Positions 9,088 through 18,387 of a stretch of 24,332 nucleotides of DNA are shown one piece after another. A model generated the notes under the pieces. That model made no database searches and had not been told where the DNA came from. It was given only the letters and a program-made list of their open reading frames with translations. Source of the DNA: DATGKR01 sp035294565 (GTDB lineage: Bacteria; Actinomycetota; Acidimicrobiia; Acidimicrobiales; Palsa-688); NCBI GenBank assembly GCA_035294565.1, contig DATGKR010000162.1, positions 1 to 24,332 on the forward strand. The letters are read 5' to 3'. How positions within the stretch are numbered: the first letter of the stretch is position 1; every line of letters begins with the position of its first letter. Position numbers and translations under genes: made by a program.

Positions 9088-9672
9088 CTACGCCAGGCCC
9101 GCCCGGAGCGGCTCGAGCGCCGCGACGATCGAGTCGAACACCTCGTCGACCGTGCCCTCACCGTCGACGTCGATGACCAGGCCGCGCCCACCGTAGAAGT
9201 CCAGTATCGGGGCTGTCTCGGTCTCATAGACGTGCAGGCGGTGGTCGATCACCTCGGGGGTGTCGTCGATCCGCTCCTCGACCCGGGCGCGCTCGAGGAG
9301 GCGCCTGCGCAGCTCGGAGCGCCTGACCCGCAGGTGGATGACAGCCTGCAGCTCCACGCCCGACACCTGCCTCGCCATGCGGTAGGCCTCCTCCGCCTGG
9401 GCGCGCGTGCGCGGGAAGCCGTCGAGGACGTAGCCGCCGCTCTTCGCCGCCTCCATCAGCGGGCCGCCGAGGACGGACAGGACGAGGTCGTCTGGCACCA
9501 GGTCGCCCCTTTCGAGGTAGACGGCGGCCTCCCTGCCTATCGGCGAGCCGGCGGCCACCTCCCGGCGCAGCAGCTCGCCGCTGGAGAGGTGGGCGATCCC
9601 ATAGCGGGCGGCGATCAGCTCCGCCTGCGTTCCTTTGCCCGCGCCAGGCGGGGCGATCATCAGCAGGCGCAC
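9088..9672 (-). CDS. adk: Adenylate kinase
   Basis: The 194-residue protein matches short-type adenylate kinases, which interconvert ATP + AMP and 2 ADP. Visible are the P-loop PPGAGKGTQ (8-16), LSSGELLR, DGFPR (84-88), and a short RxRVEERIDDTPEVIDHRL region in place of the long zinc LID, as in mycobacterial Adk. The start is GTG 9672, with 10 bases between it and the chlID stop. No ribosome-binding site is seen, and TAGCGT (9680-9685) ends 7 bases upstream, so it may be transcribed both from the cobalamin operon and from its own leaderless promoter. In most actinomycetes adk lies in the ribosomal protein cluster, so this may be a second copy. The N-terminus reads IAPPGAGKGT rather than LGPPGAGKGT, a minor change. 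Confidence 0.88.
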   Translation of the reverse strand: MRLLMIAPPGAGKGTQAELIAARYGIAHLSSGELLRREVAAGSPIGREAAVYLERGDLVPDDLVLSVLGGPLMEAAKSGGYVLDGFPRTRAQAEEAYRMARQVSGVELQAVIHLRVRRSELRRRLLERARVEERIDDTPEVIDHRLHVYETETAPILDFYGGRGLVIDVDGEGTVDEVFDSIVAALEPLRAGLA

Positions 9673-9679
9673 GGGTCCG

Positions 9680-9685
9680 ACGCTA
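9680..9685 (-). promoter_or_regulatory. -10 hexamer of adk, overlapping the chlID stop codon
   Basis: On the minus strand TAGCGT ends 7 bases before GTG 9672. Its TAG is also the stop codon of the chelatase gene. The arrangement repeats that of the thioredoxin-like gene and suggests an internal leaderless promoter at the end of the operon. Confidence 0.4.
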
Positions 9686-11464
9686 CCGTCCCACCGCCGC
9701 CGACACGCCCCTGACCACCTGCTCGAGCGCGGCGGGTGACAGCTCCTCGAGGGCCACGTACTCCGCGCCCATCTCCGACGCCAGCCCCGCGGCAAGGCCC
9801 AGCCGGGGCTGGGCGCGGGCCGCCGGCTCGACGTCTATGACCAGCGCGGGCATCCCGGCGCGCCGGATCTCGGCGGCTGCCGAGACCGCCGCCTCGGCCG
9901 GGTCCATACCGGGGGGCGCCGACGTCGCCCTGGCGTCGGTGACGACCACCAGCAGCGGGGAGTGCGTGGCGGCTCGCCCCGGCGAGCTGGCGACTCCCAG
10001 CGCGGCCCGCAGGCCCGCGGCTAGCGGCGTGCGCCCCCCTGTGGGAAGCTCGGCGAGCCTCGCGCGAGCGACTTCCACGCTCCCGGTCGGGCGCAACACC
10101 ACCTGCGCTTCGTCGCCGCGGAACGTGACCAGCGACACCAGGTCCCGACGCTGGTAGGCGTCGCGCAGCAGCCCCAGCACAGCCCCCTTGGCGCTCTCCA
10201 TCCGCTGATCGGCGCCCATCGAACCCGAGGCGTCGACTGCGAGGACGATCAGGCTGGCCGTTTTCTGCTCGTAGACCGCCTCCCGCAGGTCCTCGGGGAC
10301 GACGAGCACCCCAGGCGACCGGTCTTCGGGCGCGGCCCCCGGCTCGCTCCCCGCCCGCCCGGCAGCCCTCCGAACGGTGGCGCCCACCGCCAGGGCCGAC
10401 ACGGTGCCGTCGGGGGCGCGGTCGCCGACCAGACGGCCCCGCACCCCGGGCGCGGTCCCCCGCCGGCCCGGCGCCGTCGAGGGCCGCACGGCCGGCGCCG
10501 AGGGTGCGTGGAGCTCCGCTCCCGGCGCCACAGCGGACTCCCCGTCGGCCCCCGGCCCCTCCGTGTCGGCCAGGGAGGCGTCGACGTCCAACTCGGAAAG
10601 GGCCTCCTCCAGAGATGCTGACGTCCCCGCCTGGTCCAGCGGGTCGCGCCGCGCCCGGTGGGCGAGGGCCAGCGGGGCGACCCGGCGCGCGTCGCCGGGC
10701 CCGGCGACCGTGCGCCTTTCCCACCCCGCGAGGGCTGCTGCGGCCCTGCAGATGGTCAGGTCGGCCCGAAGCCCCTCGGCGCCGGCGGCGGCACACAGCC
10801 GTGCCACCGCGTCGATCAGCCCGTCGGGGATGGCCGCAGGCCGCCACGACGCCAGCCGCGCAGCCAGGGCCGCCTCGGTGGCGCCGAAAGGCTCCGCGCC
10901 GTCGTCGTAGGACAACCTGCGGCGCAACGCCGCTGCCCGCTCCCCGGCCGCAGGCGTGCGAACATCCACGGCGAGGCCGAAGCGGTCCAGCAGCTGCGGC
11001 CGGAGATCACCCTCCTCGGGGTTCATCGAGCCGACCAGCAAGAAACGGCTCGGATGAGCGTGCGACACGCCCTCGCGCTCCACGCGGTTCACACCGCTGG
11101 CGGCCACGTCGAGCAACACGTCGACGAGATGGTCGGGGAGCAGGTTGATCTCGTCCACGTAGAGCACCCCGCCGTCCGCTGCGTGGAGCAGGCCGGGACG
11201 GAACCTGATCGAACCTTCTGTCAGTGCTGATGTTATGTCCAGAGTTCCGACGACGCGGTCCTCGGTCGCGCCAAGGGGCAGCTCGACGAACGGTGCGCCG
11301 CCGGGCAGCAGGGCAGCCAGCCCGCGTGCGAGGGTCGACTTGGCGCTGCCCTTGTCGCCGCGAAGCAGGACGCCGCCTATCCGGCGCTCGCAGGCCGCGA
11401 GCAGGAGGGCCAGCTTCGCTTCCTCCTGTCCGACGACCGCCGAGAACGGCAACCCTACTGTCAT
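9683..11464 (-). CDS. Cobaltochelatase ChlI/ChlD-type subunit (AAA + VWA fusion)
   Basis: The 593-residue protein joins an AAA ATPase domain, like magnesium chelatase subunit I, to a VWA domain, like subunit D. Walker A GDKGSAKST is at 36-44, Walker B LYVDE at 101-105, and the MIDAS motif DASGS at 411-415 with later TGGRTPLAAGL and VTDARA. An acidic, then Pro/Ala/Gly/Arg-rich linker spans about 285-385. It follows cobN directly, with ATG 11464 overlapping the cobN stop (ATGA) and a GGGAGGA site upstream. In actinomycetes such fusions replace CobS/CobT as partners of CobN for ATP-driven cobalt insertion into hydrogenobyrinate a,c-diamide (Rv2850c type). A magnesium chelatase role is unlikely because no chlorophyll genes are nearby. 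Confidence 0.88.
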   Translation of the reverse strand: MTVGLPFSAVVGQEEAKLALLLAACERRIGGVLLRGDKGSAKSTLARGLAALLPGGAPFVELPLGATEDRVVGTLDITSALTEGSIRFRPGLLHAADGGVLYVDEINLLPDHLVDVLLDVAASGVNRVEREGVSHAHPSRFLLVGSMNPEEGDLRPQLLDRFGLAVDVRTPAAGERAAALRRRLSYDDGAEPFGATEAALAARLASWRPAAIPDGLIDAVARLCAAAGAEGLRADLTICRAAAALAGWERRTVAGPGDARRVAPLALAHRARRDPLDQAGTSASLEEALSELDVDASLADTEGPGADGESAVAPGAELHAPSAPAVRPSTAPGRRGTAPGVRGRLVGDRAPDGTVSALAVGATVRRAAGRAGSEPGAAPEDRSPGVLVVPEDLREAVYEQKTASLIVLAVDASGSMGADQRMESAKGAVLGLLRDAYQRRDLVSLVTFRGDEAQVVLRPTGSVEVARARLAELPTGGRTPLAAGLRAALGVASSPGRAATHSPLLVVVTDARATSAPPGMDPAEAAVSAAAEIRRAGMPALVIDVEPAARAQPRLGLAAGLASEMGAEYVALEELSPAALEQVVRGVSAAVGR

Positions 11465-14400
11465 TTCGATTCCTCCCACCCCTCGCCTTCGAGAACTGCA
11501 GCCCGCAGGGCGGACAGGGCCTGCTCGGACGCGTTCCAAAGCCCGCGCTGGTGTGCTTCGAGGAGCTTCTCGGCCATCGACCGCAGGGCCCAGGGGTTCG
11601 ACGCCTCCAGGAATTTCCTGACTGCGGGGTCGGCGACGTACGCCTCGGTGACGCGCTCGTACATCCAGTCCTCCACGATCGCAGCCGTCGCGTCGTAGCC
11701 GTAGAGGTAGTCGACGGTGGCTGCCAGCTCGAAGGCTCCCTTGTAGCCGTGCCGGGTCATCGCCGCGATCCACTTGGGGTTCAGAACCCGGGTGCGCACC
11801 ACCCGCGCCGCCTCCTCCGAGAGGCTGCGGACCCGCGGGCTGGAGGGGTTCGCCGAGTCACCGAACGCGGCTTTCGGCGCTCGTCCGGACAAAGCGCGGA
11901 CCGTCGCGATCATCCCGCCGTGGTCCTGGAGGTAGTCGTCGGAGTCGAAGATGTCGTGCTCGCGGTTGTCCTGGTTCTTCACCGCCACCTCGATCGTGGC
12001 GAACCGCCGGCGCATGGCCTCTTCGGCGGGCACCCCCATCCCCGATCTGCCGTAGCTGTAGCCGCTCCAGGCCGTGTACACGGCGGCCAGGTCGGCGTCT
12101 CCCCTCCAGTTGCCGCTCTCCAGGAGAGGAAGTATCCCCGAGCCGTAGGCGCCGGGCTTGGCGCCGAAGATCCTCGGGTCGCCGTCGGCAAAGCCGGCGA
12201 GGGCCACCGCATCGTCGAGAAGGGCGATCAGGTGCGGGAACGCGTCGCGGAAGAAGCCCGAGATGCGCAGGACGACGTCGACGCGCGGCCGGCCCAGCTC
12301 CTCGTCGGACAACAGCTCCACGCCGACCACCTTCCCCGACTCCTCCGCCCACACTGGCCGGACGCCAAGGAGGGCGAGCGCCTCGGCGACGTCGTCGCCC
12401 CCGGTCCGCATGGCGGCGGTGCCCCAAACGACCAGCCCCACGCTCGCCGGGTAGCGGCCCTCTTCCGCAAGGTGACGCTCCAAGAGCCTTTCCGCCAGGG
12501 AACACCCGACTTCCCAGGCGAGCCGCGTGGGCAGGGCCTTCGGGTCGACCGAGTAGAAGTTGCGTCCGGTTGGCAAAACGTGTGCCATCCCCCTCGTGGG
12601 CGCCCCGCTCGGTCCCGGAGGGATCCAGCGGCCGTCGAGGGCGGCGAGGACGTTGTCGACCTCGGCCGACGCCGCGTCCAGGGCCGGTTCGAGGAAACGG
12701 GTGACCCACTCCAGCACGGCCTCCTCCTGTGGCGAGCCGGCCGGCGCCGAGCCTTCGAGGAGGCGGCGGCACTCGTCCTCCAACCGGTCGTTGTCCGCAC
12801 GGGAGGCGCCGAGGCCCAGACGGGACGCGACGGACTCGCGCAGCGAAGGCACCCCGGCCTGCGGAAGGCGGGTCAACGCCAGGAGCAGGTCCAGCCGCGC
12901 CTCCCCGGTCGGCGCCCGCCCGAGGACGTGGAGGCCTCCGCGGATCTGAGCGTCCTTCAGCTCGCACAGGTAACCGTCAACGTGGTTGACCAGCTCGTCG
13001 AACGCGTCCCCCTCCGGGGCGTCGGCCACACCGAGATCCCGGTGCATCTCGGCTGCGACGATGAGGTCCCAGACCTTTTTCCGGATCGAAGGAAGCTTCG
13101 AGGGGTCCAACGCTGCAATCTGGGCGTGCTCGTCGAGCAGCTGCTCCAAACGTGCGATGTCATCGTAGGTGTCAGCTCTCGTCATCGGGGGAAGGAGGTG
13201 GTCGACGATCACGGCGTGCGCTCGCCGCTTCGCCTGGGTTCCCTCGCCTGGGTCGTTGACCACGAACGGGTAGACGACGGGAACGTCCTTGAGGGCCACG
13301 TCCGGCCAGCAGCGACTCGAAAGGCCCACCCCCTTTCCCGGGAGCCATTCGAGCGTGCCGTGCTTGCCGACGTGAACGATCGCCCCCGCCCCCCACGCCT
13401 GGTCCAGCCAGCGGTAGAAACCGAGGTACTCGTGGGTGGGGGGCAGATCGGGCGAGTGGTAGACGGCCACCGGGTTCTCCCCGAAGCCACGTGGCGGTTG
13501 AACTGCCACGAACACCCCGCCGAGGTCGAGGCCGTCGATCCCGATCCCCCCGGCTGGTGGGGGTCCCCAGGCTTCCTCCACCGGCCGACGGACGTCGAGG
13601 TCGAGCGACTCCCACCACTGCGTGTAGCTCGCTGCTGGCCATCTGCGCGTTTCGCCACCGCCAGCGAGCGCCGCCATCAGCTCGTCGCCGCCGACGGGGG
13701 GCGAGTCGACCCGGTAGCCGGCGGCGGCCAGCGCCCGCAGGAGCTCGATCACCGAAGCGGGCGTGTCCAGCGCGACGGCGTTGCCGATGCGGCTCCTCTT
13801 GGTCGGGTAGGAGGACAGCACGAGGGCCACACGCCGCTCGGACGGGGGTACCGATCGAAGGCGTCCCAGCCGCACGGCGGTCCCCGCGACCCGTTCGAGC
13901 CGGTCCGGCACCGTCCGGTATGCACTTACGGGCGTTCCGAGGGTGTCGCCGTCGTCGACTTCCTCGCTGAACGAGAACGGCACCGACACGACACGCCCGT
14001 CGAACTCCGGTATCGCCACCCTCATCGCCACGTCTAGGGGCCCCAATCCTGCTGGTGATGCTTCCCAATCGGCCCGCGACCCGGTGGCGGTGATCGCCTG
14101 GACAACCGGGACGCCGAGCGAGCCGATGGCGCTCGCATCCCATGCGAGGCCGTCGACGGCAGACGATCCCGAGACGAGCATGGTGGCGACGACGACGTCG
14201 GGTGCGATGCCCCGCAGCACCTCGAGGGCTTCGACGTCGCCGGTCGGGCCAGGACGCAGCGAGTAAGCCCACACCGCGGCCACCCTGCCGCCCTTCTCCT
14301 CGAGCGCCGCGCAGAGGTCGTCGACGAAGAGCGTGTTGCCGGCTATCAGATGTGCCCGGTAGAACAGGACGGCGACCAGGGGGCCGTCGCCTCCCTCCGG

Positions 14401-14847
14401 CGGCCGGCGGTAGATACCGGTCATCGGCACCGCGGCGGGCGGGTCGAACCCGAAACCGGTCATCAGCACCGTGTCGGAGACGAAGCGCAGCATGTTGGCG
14501 ATGTTCTCCAGGCCACCGTGGACCAAGTACTCGAAGGCCTGGGCGACGGTCGCGCTCGGCACCGTCGACGCCGCCGTCAGCTCGGCGTCGGGCGAGGCCT
14601 CGCCCCCGAAAGCGAGCAGGGGGACGCCGCTGGCGGCACAGCGTCCCCGGAGGGCACCGAACGGGGGCCACGATGCGGCCCCTCCGAGCAGGCGGACGAC
14701 CACGGCGTCGGCACCCTCGACCTCCGGTGCCTGGGTCAGCCGGCCCGGGTCTGCCGCCCGGACAGCCGGGAAACCGTCGGGGAGGCTCTCCACGATCGAA
14801 CGCAGCGCCAAGATCTCGCTCGGCGCGTTGGTCAGGTACAGGATCAA
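11461..14847 (-). CDS. cobN: Cobaltochelatase large subunit CobN
   Basis: CobN is the corrin-binding subunit of the aerobic-pathway cobaltochelatase. The 1128-residue protein resembles the CobN/ChlH family throughout: an N-terminal region from ILYLTNAPSE, a central VVYHSPDLPPTHEYLGFYRW and HVGKHGTLEWLPGK block (about 470-520), and a C-terminal YGSGILPLLESG...YSYGR block (about 920-950). It is somewhat shorter than many CobN proteins (often near 1200). The start is TTG 14847, preceded by GGAGGGG at good spacing and overlapping the cobQ stop (TTGA). The stop overlaps the start of the chelatase ATPase gene, so the two subunits are made together. Its presence means cobalt is inserted late, by the aerobic route. 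Confidence 0.95.
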   Translation of the reverse strand: MILYLTNAPSEILALRSIVESLPDGFPAVRAADPGRLTQAPEVEGADAVVVRLLGGAASWPPFGALRGRCAASGVPLLAFGGEASPDAELTAASTVPSATVAQAFEYLVHGGLENIANMLRFVSDTVLMTGFGFDPPAAVPMTGIYRRPPEGGDGPLVAVLFYRAHLIAGNTLFVDDLCAALEEKGGRVAAVWAYSLRPGPTGDVEALEVLRGIAPDVVVATMLVSGSSAVDGLAWDASAIGSLGVPVVQAITATGSRADWEASPAGLGPLDVAMRVAIPEFDGRVVSVPFSFSEEVDDGDTLGTPVSAYRTVPDRLERVAGTAVRLGRLRSVPPSERRVALVLSSYPTKRSRIGNAVALDTPASVIELLRALAAAGYRVDSPPVGGDELMAALAGGGETRRWPAASYTQWWESLDLDVRRPVEEAWGPPPAGGIGIDGLDLGGVFVAVQPPRGFGENPVAVYHSPDLPPTHEYLGFYRWLDQAWGAGAIVHVGKHGTLEWLPGKGVGLSSRCWPDVALKDVPVVYPFVVNDPGEGTQAKRRAHAVIVDHLLPPMTRADTYDDIARLEQLLDEHAQIAALDPSKLPSIRKKVWDLIVAAEMHRDLGVADAPEGDAFDELVNHVDGYLCELKDAQIRGGLHVLGRAPTGEARLDLLLALTRLPQAGVPSLRESVASRLGLGASRADNDRLEDECRRLLEGSAPAGSPQEEAVLEWVTRFLEPALDAASAEVDNVLAALDGRWIPPGPSGAPTRGMAHVLPTGRNFYSVDPKALPTRLAWEVGCSLAERLLERHLAEEGRYPASVGLVVWGTAAMRTGGDDVAEALALLGVRPVWAEESGKVVGVELLSDEELGRPRVDVVLRISGFFRDAFPHLIALLDDAVALAGFADGDPRIFGAKPGAYGSGILPLLESGNWRGDADLAAVYTAWSGYSYGRSGMGVPAEEAMRRRFATIEVAVKNQDNREHDIFDSDDYLQDHGGMIATVRALSGRAPKAAFGDSANPSSPRVRSLSEEAARVVRTRVLNPKWIAAMTRHGYKGAFELAATVDYLYGYDATAAIVEDWMYERVTEAYVADPAVRKFLEASNPWALRSMAEKLLEAHQRGLWNASEQALSALRAAVLEGEGWEESK

Positions 14848-16352
14848 CTGGCACCCCTCCGGATGAGGTCGAGGACGGCATCAACGGCGAGATTGGCCTC
14901 GATGGCGTCGGCGACGAGGTCATGGCGGGCGTCGCGGGCGGCGGCGAAGGACACGGGCGGTCCGGGGTCCCAGTCAAGGCCGGCCCTCGCAGCCACCGCG
15001 GCGAGGAAGGCCCGCCGGAAGCCGTCGGCGTCCAGTAGCCCGTGGAGCGGAGTGCCGACGACCGCACCGTTGTCGTACCAGACCTCCGCAGGGTCGATCC
15101 TTCCGTGGTGGATCTCGTAGCCACGGACCTCTTCGCCCCACAGCCTCGCCACCACGGCGCGGGTCGTCTTCGCCGGCTCGAACGTGGTGGCGTGGCCCAG
15201 CATGCCGAGCCCTTCGAACTCGCCGGGCGGCTGCGCCTCGACGCCGTGCCCGTCGCGGACCACCTTGCCGAGCATCTGGCAGCCGCCGCACACCCCGAGC
15301 ACCGTGGTGCGCCCACCCTCGACGTGCTCGGCGATCCGCGCCGCCAACCCGGAGCGGCGCAGCCAACCCAGGTCGGCGACGGTGGACTTCGTCCCGGGGA
15401 GGATGACCAGGTGCGGCCGTCCCAGGTCGGCCGCCCAGCCGACGAAGCGGACCTCGACCCCGGGCTCGAGACGGAGAGGGTCGACGTCTGTGTAGTTGGA
15501 GATCCGCGGGAAGCGGACCACGGCGACATCCAGGCGCCCCTGTCCCACCTCCCCGCCGAATCCCGCCGGCCCCCCGCCAGCCAGTCCTGGACCTGCTCCG
15601 TCGCCGACCAGCCCGGCGAGGGTCAGCGAGTCCTCGGCGTCCAGGACGGGACCGTCGAGCCACGGGAGGACCCCGAGCGTGGGGACCTTCGTCCGCTGCT
15701 CGAGTTGCTGCAGTCCTGGTGACAGCAGTGCCGGGTCGCCACGGAACTTGTTGATGACGAAACCTGCGACGAGCGCCCGCAGGTCGGGCGGCAGCAGGTC
15801 GACGGTCCCGTGCAGCGCGGCGAAGACCCCCCCGCGGTCGATGTCTCCGACCAGCAGCGCCGGGAAACCGGCGTGGCGGGCGACCCGTAGGTTGACGATG
15901 TCGGCATCGAGGAGGTTGATCTCGGCGGGGCTGCCGGCCCCCTCACATATCACGACGTCGAAGCGCGCCCGGAGGTCGCCGAGCGCCCCGGCGACGACCG
16001 GCCACAGCTCCGCCTTCGCCCGCTGATAGGAAGAGGCGTCGAGGACAGCCCAGGGCCGGCCGTTGACGACAACCTGGCTGGTGCGATGACCGGTCGGTTT
16101 CAGGAGGATCGGGTTCATCGCCACCTCCGCCTCCACCCCCGCGGCGGCGGCCTGCGCAGCCTGTGCACGGCCGATCTCGTGGCCGGAAGCGGTGACAGCC
16201 GAGTTCAAAGCCATGTTCTGCGCTTTGAACGGGGCGACCCGGAGACCCCGGCGGGCGAGCACACGGCAGAGCCCGGCGACGATCGTCGACTTGCCGCAGT
16301 CGCTGCCGGTGCCGCACACCATCAAGCCCGGCGCCGCCTTCCGGCCCGTCAC
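14844..16352 (-). CDS. cobQ: Cobyric acid synthase
   Basis: CobQ amidates the b, d, e and g carboxylates of adenosylcobyrinic a,c-diamide, using glutamine and ATP. The 502-residue protein has an N-terminal dethiobiotin-synthetase-like domain with the P-loop GTGSDCGKST (14-23), followed by FKAQNMALNS typical of CobQ. Its C-terminal class I glutaminase-like domain has nucleophile Cys355 in LGVCGGCQM and YEIHHGR (His415/416). A Gly-rich insert lies at about 250-272. The start is GTG 16352, overlapping the cobC stop (GTGA), with GAGGGA upstream. Length is normal. The same open frame extends about 190 codons further upstream across cobC, which is shadow. Confidence 0.96.
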   Translation of the reverse strand: MTGRKAAPGLMVCGTGSDCGKSTIVAGLCRVLARRGLRVAPFKAQNMALNSAVTASGHEIGRAQAAQAAAAGVEAEVAMNPILLKPTGHRTSQVVVNGRPWAVLDASSYQRAKAELWPVVAGALGDLRARFDVVICEGAGSPAEINLLDADIVNLRVARHAGFPALLVGDIDRGGVFAALHGTVDLLPPDLRALVAGFVINKFRGDPALLSPGLQQLEQRTKVPTLGVLPWLDGPVLDAEDSLTLAGLVGDGAGPGLAGGGPAGFGGEVGQGRLDVAVVRFPRISNYTDVDPLRLEPGVEVRFVGWAADLGRPHLVILPGTKSTVADLGWLRRSGLAARIAEHVEGGRTTVLGVCGGCQMLGKVVRDGHGVEAQPPGEFEGLGMLGHATTFEPAKTTRAVVARLWGEEVRGYEIHHGRIDPAEVWYDNGAVVGTPLHGLLDADGFRRAFLAAVAARAGLDWDPGPPVSFAAARDARHDLVADAIEANLAVDAVLDLIRRGAS

Positions 16353-17272
16353 ACCCGTTCCCTCGCGGGGAGCACCCTGCCGAGGGCAGCCCCCAGGCGC
16401 TTGAGCCCTGCGGCATCCGGTACTGCGATGCGCACGGTCCCGGGCATGCCGAACGACGCGCAGTCGCGCACCAAGATCGCTTCGCGCGCGAGGCGGTCCC
16501 GCAGACCCGGAGCGGCTACGAGCACCCAGTTGGCGTCGGAGGCCGCCGGCTCGAGGCCGTGGCGGCGGAGCAGCGAGACCAGTTCTCTCCGAAGGCCGGA
16601 GACCGCCGCCGACCACGCAACCAGGTCGGCTCCGGCGAGCAGCTCCGGGAGGGCGGCGAGGGCCGGACCGTTGACCGACCACCGCGGCTGGTGGCCTTCC
16701 AGCCGCAGCGCGGAGGCGGCGTCCGGGCAGATCACGTACCCGATGCGCAGACCCGGGCAGGCGAACAGCTTGGTGAGCGAGCCGACGACGAAGCTCCCCC
16801 TCTCGGCGTCCCCCCGCGTCCAGACCCCGGTAGCCAGGGGGTAGAAGGCCTCGTCCCATACGGAGGCCTTCTCGCCGGGCCCGGCGAGGCGTCCGGTCGG
16901 GTTGTGCGGGTTGGAGCGCCATCTGGGGGCACCGCCACGGACCTCTCGGAGATGGCGCCTGTAGAGGGAGAACTCTGGGTCCTCCACCTCGCCGCAGGGT
17001 TGCTCCGTGGCGACGAGGGCGATGGCCTCAGCTCCTCCGTTGGTGAGCAGGAGGCGGTCGGCATCCACGCCCATTGCAGCAGCGAGGATCCCTGTTGCCT
17101 CGGCTGGGTCGGGATATCGCCGGACCGCGTCAGCGTGGCGCGCAACGACCGGAGCCGGGTCGGGCGCCACGGGGTTCAGGCTGGCGGACAGGTCGAGAAC
17201 CGCTCGGGCGGGGATGCCCAGCACCGCCGCCAGCCGGGCACCGTCGCCGCCGTGCGGACCGGCTGGGATCAT
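16349..17272 (-). CDS. cobC: Threonine-phosphate decarboxylase-like PLP enzyme (CobC)
   Basis: This fold type I PLP enzyme probably makes (R)-1-amino-2-propanol phosphate from threonine phosphate, for attachment to cobyric acid by the next enzyme, CbiB. The 307-residue protein shows HGGDG, DLSASLNPV, RYPDP, SNPHNPTG (120-127), WDEAFYPL (139-146) and the PLP lysine in SLTKLFACPGLRIGY (Lys168). Sequence is close to histidinol-phosphate aminotransferases, but context and the LSASLNP block favour the cobalamin enzyme (Rv2231c/CobC type). It is shorter than many homologues (about 350). I chose ATG 17272, which overlaps the cbiB stop (ATGA); an in-frame GTG lies at 17293. Confidence 0.85.
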   Translation of the reverse strand: MIPAGPHGGDGARLAAVLGIPARAVLDLSASLNPVAPDPAPVVARHADAVRRYPDPAEATGILAAAMGVDADRLLLTNGGAEAIALVATEQPCGEVEDPEFSLYRRHLREVRGGAPRWRSNPHNPTGRLAGPGEKASVWDEAFYPLATGVWTRGDAERGSFVVGSLTKLFACPGLRIGYVICPDAASALRLEGHQPRWSVNGPALAALPELLAGADLVAWSAAVSGLRRELVSLLRRHGLEPAASDANWVLVAAPGLRDRLAREAILVRDCASFGMPGTVRIAVPDAAGLKRLGAALGRVLPARERV

Positions 17273-18387
17273 CTCCCACCCCAGGGAGACCACCGGCGAA
17301 ACCCCCAGGCCGGCCCGATGCCCCGACCCCGGGGAAGCAGCTGGCCCCCGGCGCCCCGACGACGCCCGGAACGCCGGACGCCCCGGTCTGGACGCATCGC
17401 CATCGCCGCCGCCAACAGCCCGGCTGCGGCCGCAGCCGTCACGTCCCGGCTGAGACGGCAGGCTTCGAGAATGTCAGACGCCGCGGGCTGGCGCCCATCG
17501 CCCAGCACCGGGCGGATCTCCAGCCGTCCGGCGTAGTCGTTGACGCCCCCCAGCCGCAGGCCGAGAGCCGCTGCGAAGGCCGCCTCGGCCACTCCGGCGT
17601 TGGGAGAGGGGTGGGCGGGGGCCTGGTGGCGCACCGCCGCCCAGACCTGGCCCGCACGGCTGGGGCGGACGGCTGCCACCAAGACGGCGGTCAGCCGGGC
17701 GGGCAGCCAGTTGGCGACGTCGTCGGCGCGGGCGCTGGCCCAGCCGAAGCGCCCATAGCGCGAGTCGAGATGGCCGACCATGGCGTCGAGCGTGTTCACC
17801 GCCCGGTACGCCAGCGCGCCCGCCGACCCCCCGCCCGCTGCCCAGAGCACGGGGGCGACGACAGCGTCGACGGTGTTCTCTGCGACCGACTCGACGGCAG
17901 CGCGGGCGACCTCGGATTCCTCGAGCTGTGCGGTACGGCGACCAACAAGGCCGCCCACCAGCCGACGGGCCCCGGACAGGTCCCCCGCTTCGAGGGCGGA
18001 ATGCACCCGGCGGGCAGACTCGTCCAGGGAACGACCGGCCACGACGAGCCAAGTGGCGGCCACCAGTCCGACGGCGCCGTCGAGCAGGACACCGGCAACC
18101 GTCGCCAAGCAGACACCGGCAGCCCCGTAGGCGGCGCCCACCAGCCTGCTGTCCGCCCAACAGAGCCTTTCCGCGCGCGCCATCAGGCGGCCGAATGCGC
18201 CAACAGGGTGGCAAGCTGCTGGCGGCTCGCCAAGGAGCCGGTCGGCAAACAGGCCTGCAGCCGCCGCCAGGGCGCGTCGGGCAGCCAGGGTGCTGACCTC
18301 CCCGTAGCGCCGGGCGCGGGACCCGGGCCGCGCCCTCACCACCGCGCCGCCGCCCCGCTGGGCTCGGGACCCAGGCCGCGGCCTCAC
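17269..18387 (-). CDS. cbiB: Adenosylcobinamide-phosphate synthase (CbiB/CobD)
   Basis: This membrane enzyme joins aminopropanol (phosphate) to adenosylcobyric acid. Family sequence starts at LAAAAGLFADRLLGEPPAACHPVG and includes VESVAENTVDAVVAPVLWA, YRAVNTLDAMVGH, WASARADDVANWLPARLTA and HPSPNAGVAEAAFAAALG, all typical; several hydrophobic segments are present. The start is uncertain. GTG 18387 overlaps the cobS stop (GTGA), the pattern used across this operon, and gives 372 residues. GTG 18339 is the same junction in a second copy of a 48-bp-offset repeat and gives 356. Neither has a good ribosome-binding site; GGGGAGG further in precedes only a CTG. The usual length is about 310-320, so both starts add an Arg-rich leader. 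The C-terminal tail after AMRPDRG is also extended and basic. Confidence 0.88.
   Translation of the reverse strand: MRPRPGSRAQRGGGAVVRARPGSRARRYGEVSTLAARRALAAAAGLFADRLLGEPPAACHPVGAFGRLMARAERLCWADSRLVGAAYGAAGVCLATVAGVLLDGAVGLVAATWLVVAGRSLDESARRVHSALEAGDLSGARRLVGGLVGRRTAQLEESEVARAAVESVAENTVDAVVAPVLWAAGGGSAGALAYRAVNTLDAMVGHLDSRYGRFGWASARADDVANWLPARLTAVLVAAVRPSRAGQVWAAVRHQAPAHPSPNAGVAEAAFAAALGLRLGGVNDYAGRLEIRPVLGDGRQPAASDILEACRLSRDVTAAAAAGLLAAAMAMRPDRGVRRSGRRRGAGGQLLPRGRGIGPAWGFRRWSPWGGR

Noticed and set aside
9683..11464. Magnesium chelatase for chlorophyll synthesis
   Set aside because: The gene directly follows cobN in a cobalamin operon and no bch/chl genes are present.
11224..14037. A 937-residue plus-strand open frame opposite cobN
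   Set aside because: It is the antisense shadow of cobN, has Arg/Gly/His-rich composition and no recognisable domain; long antisense frames are common in such GC-rich DNA.
14844..16922. A 692-residue cobQ starting at 16922
   Set aside because: CobQ similarity begins at GTG 16352, which overlaps the cobC stop; the upstream 190 codons are a shadow of cobC.
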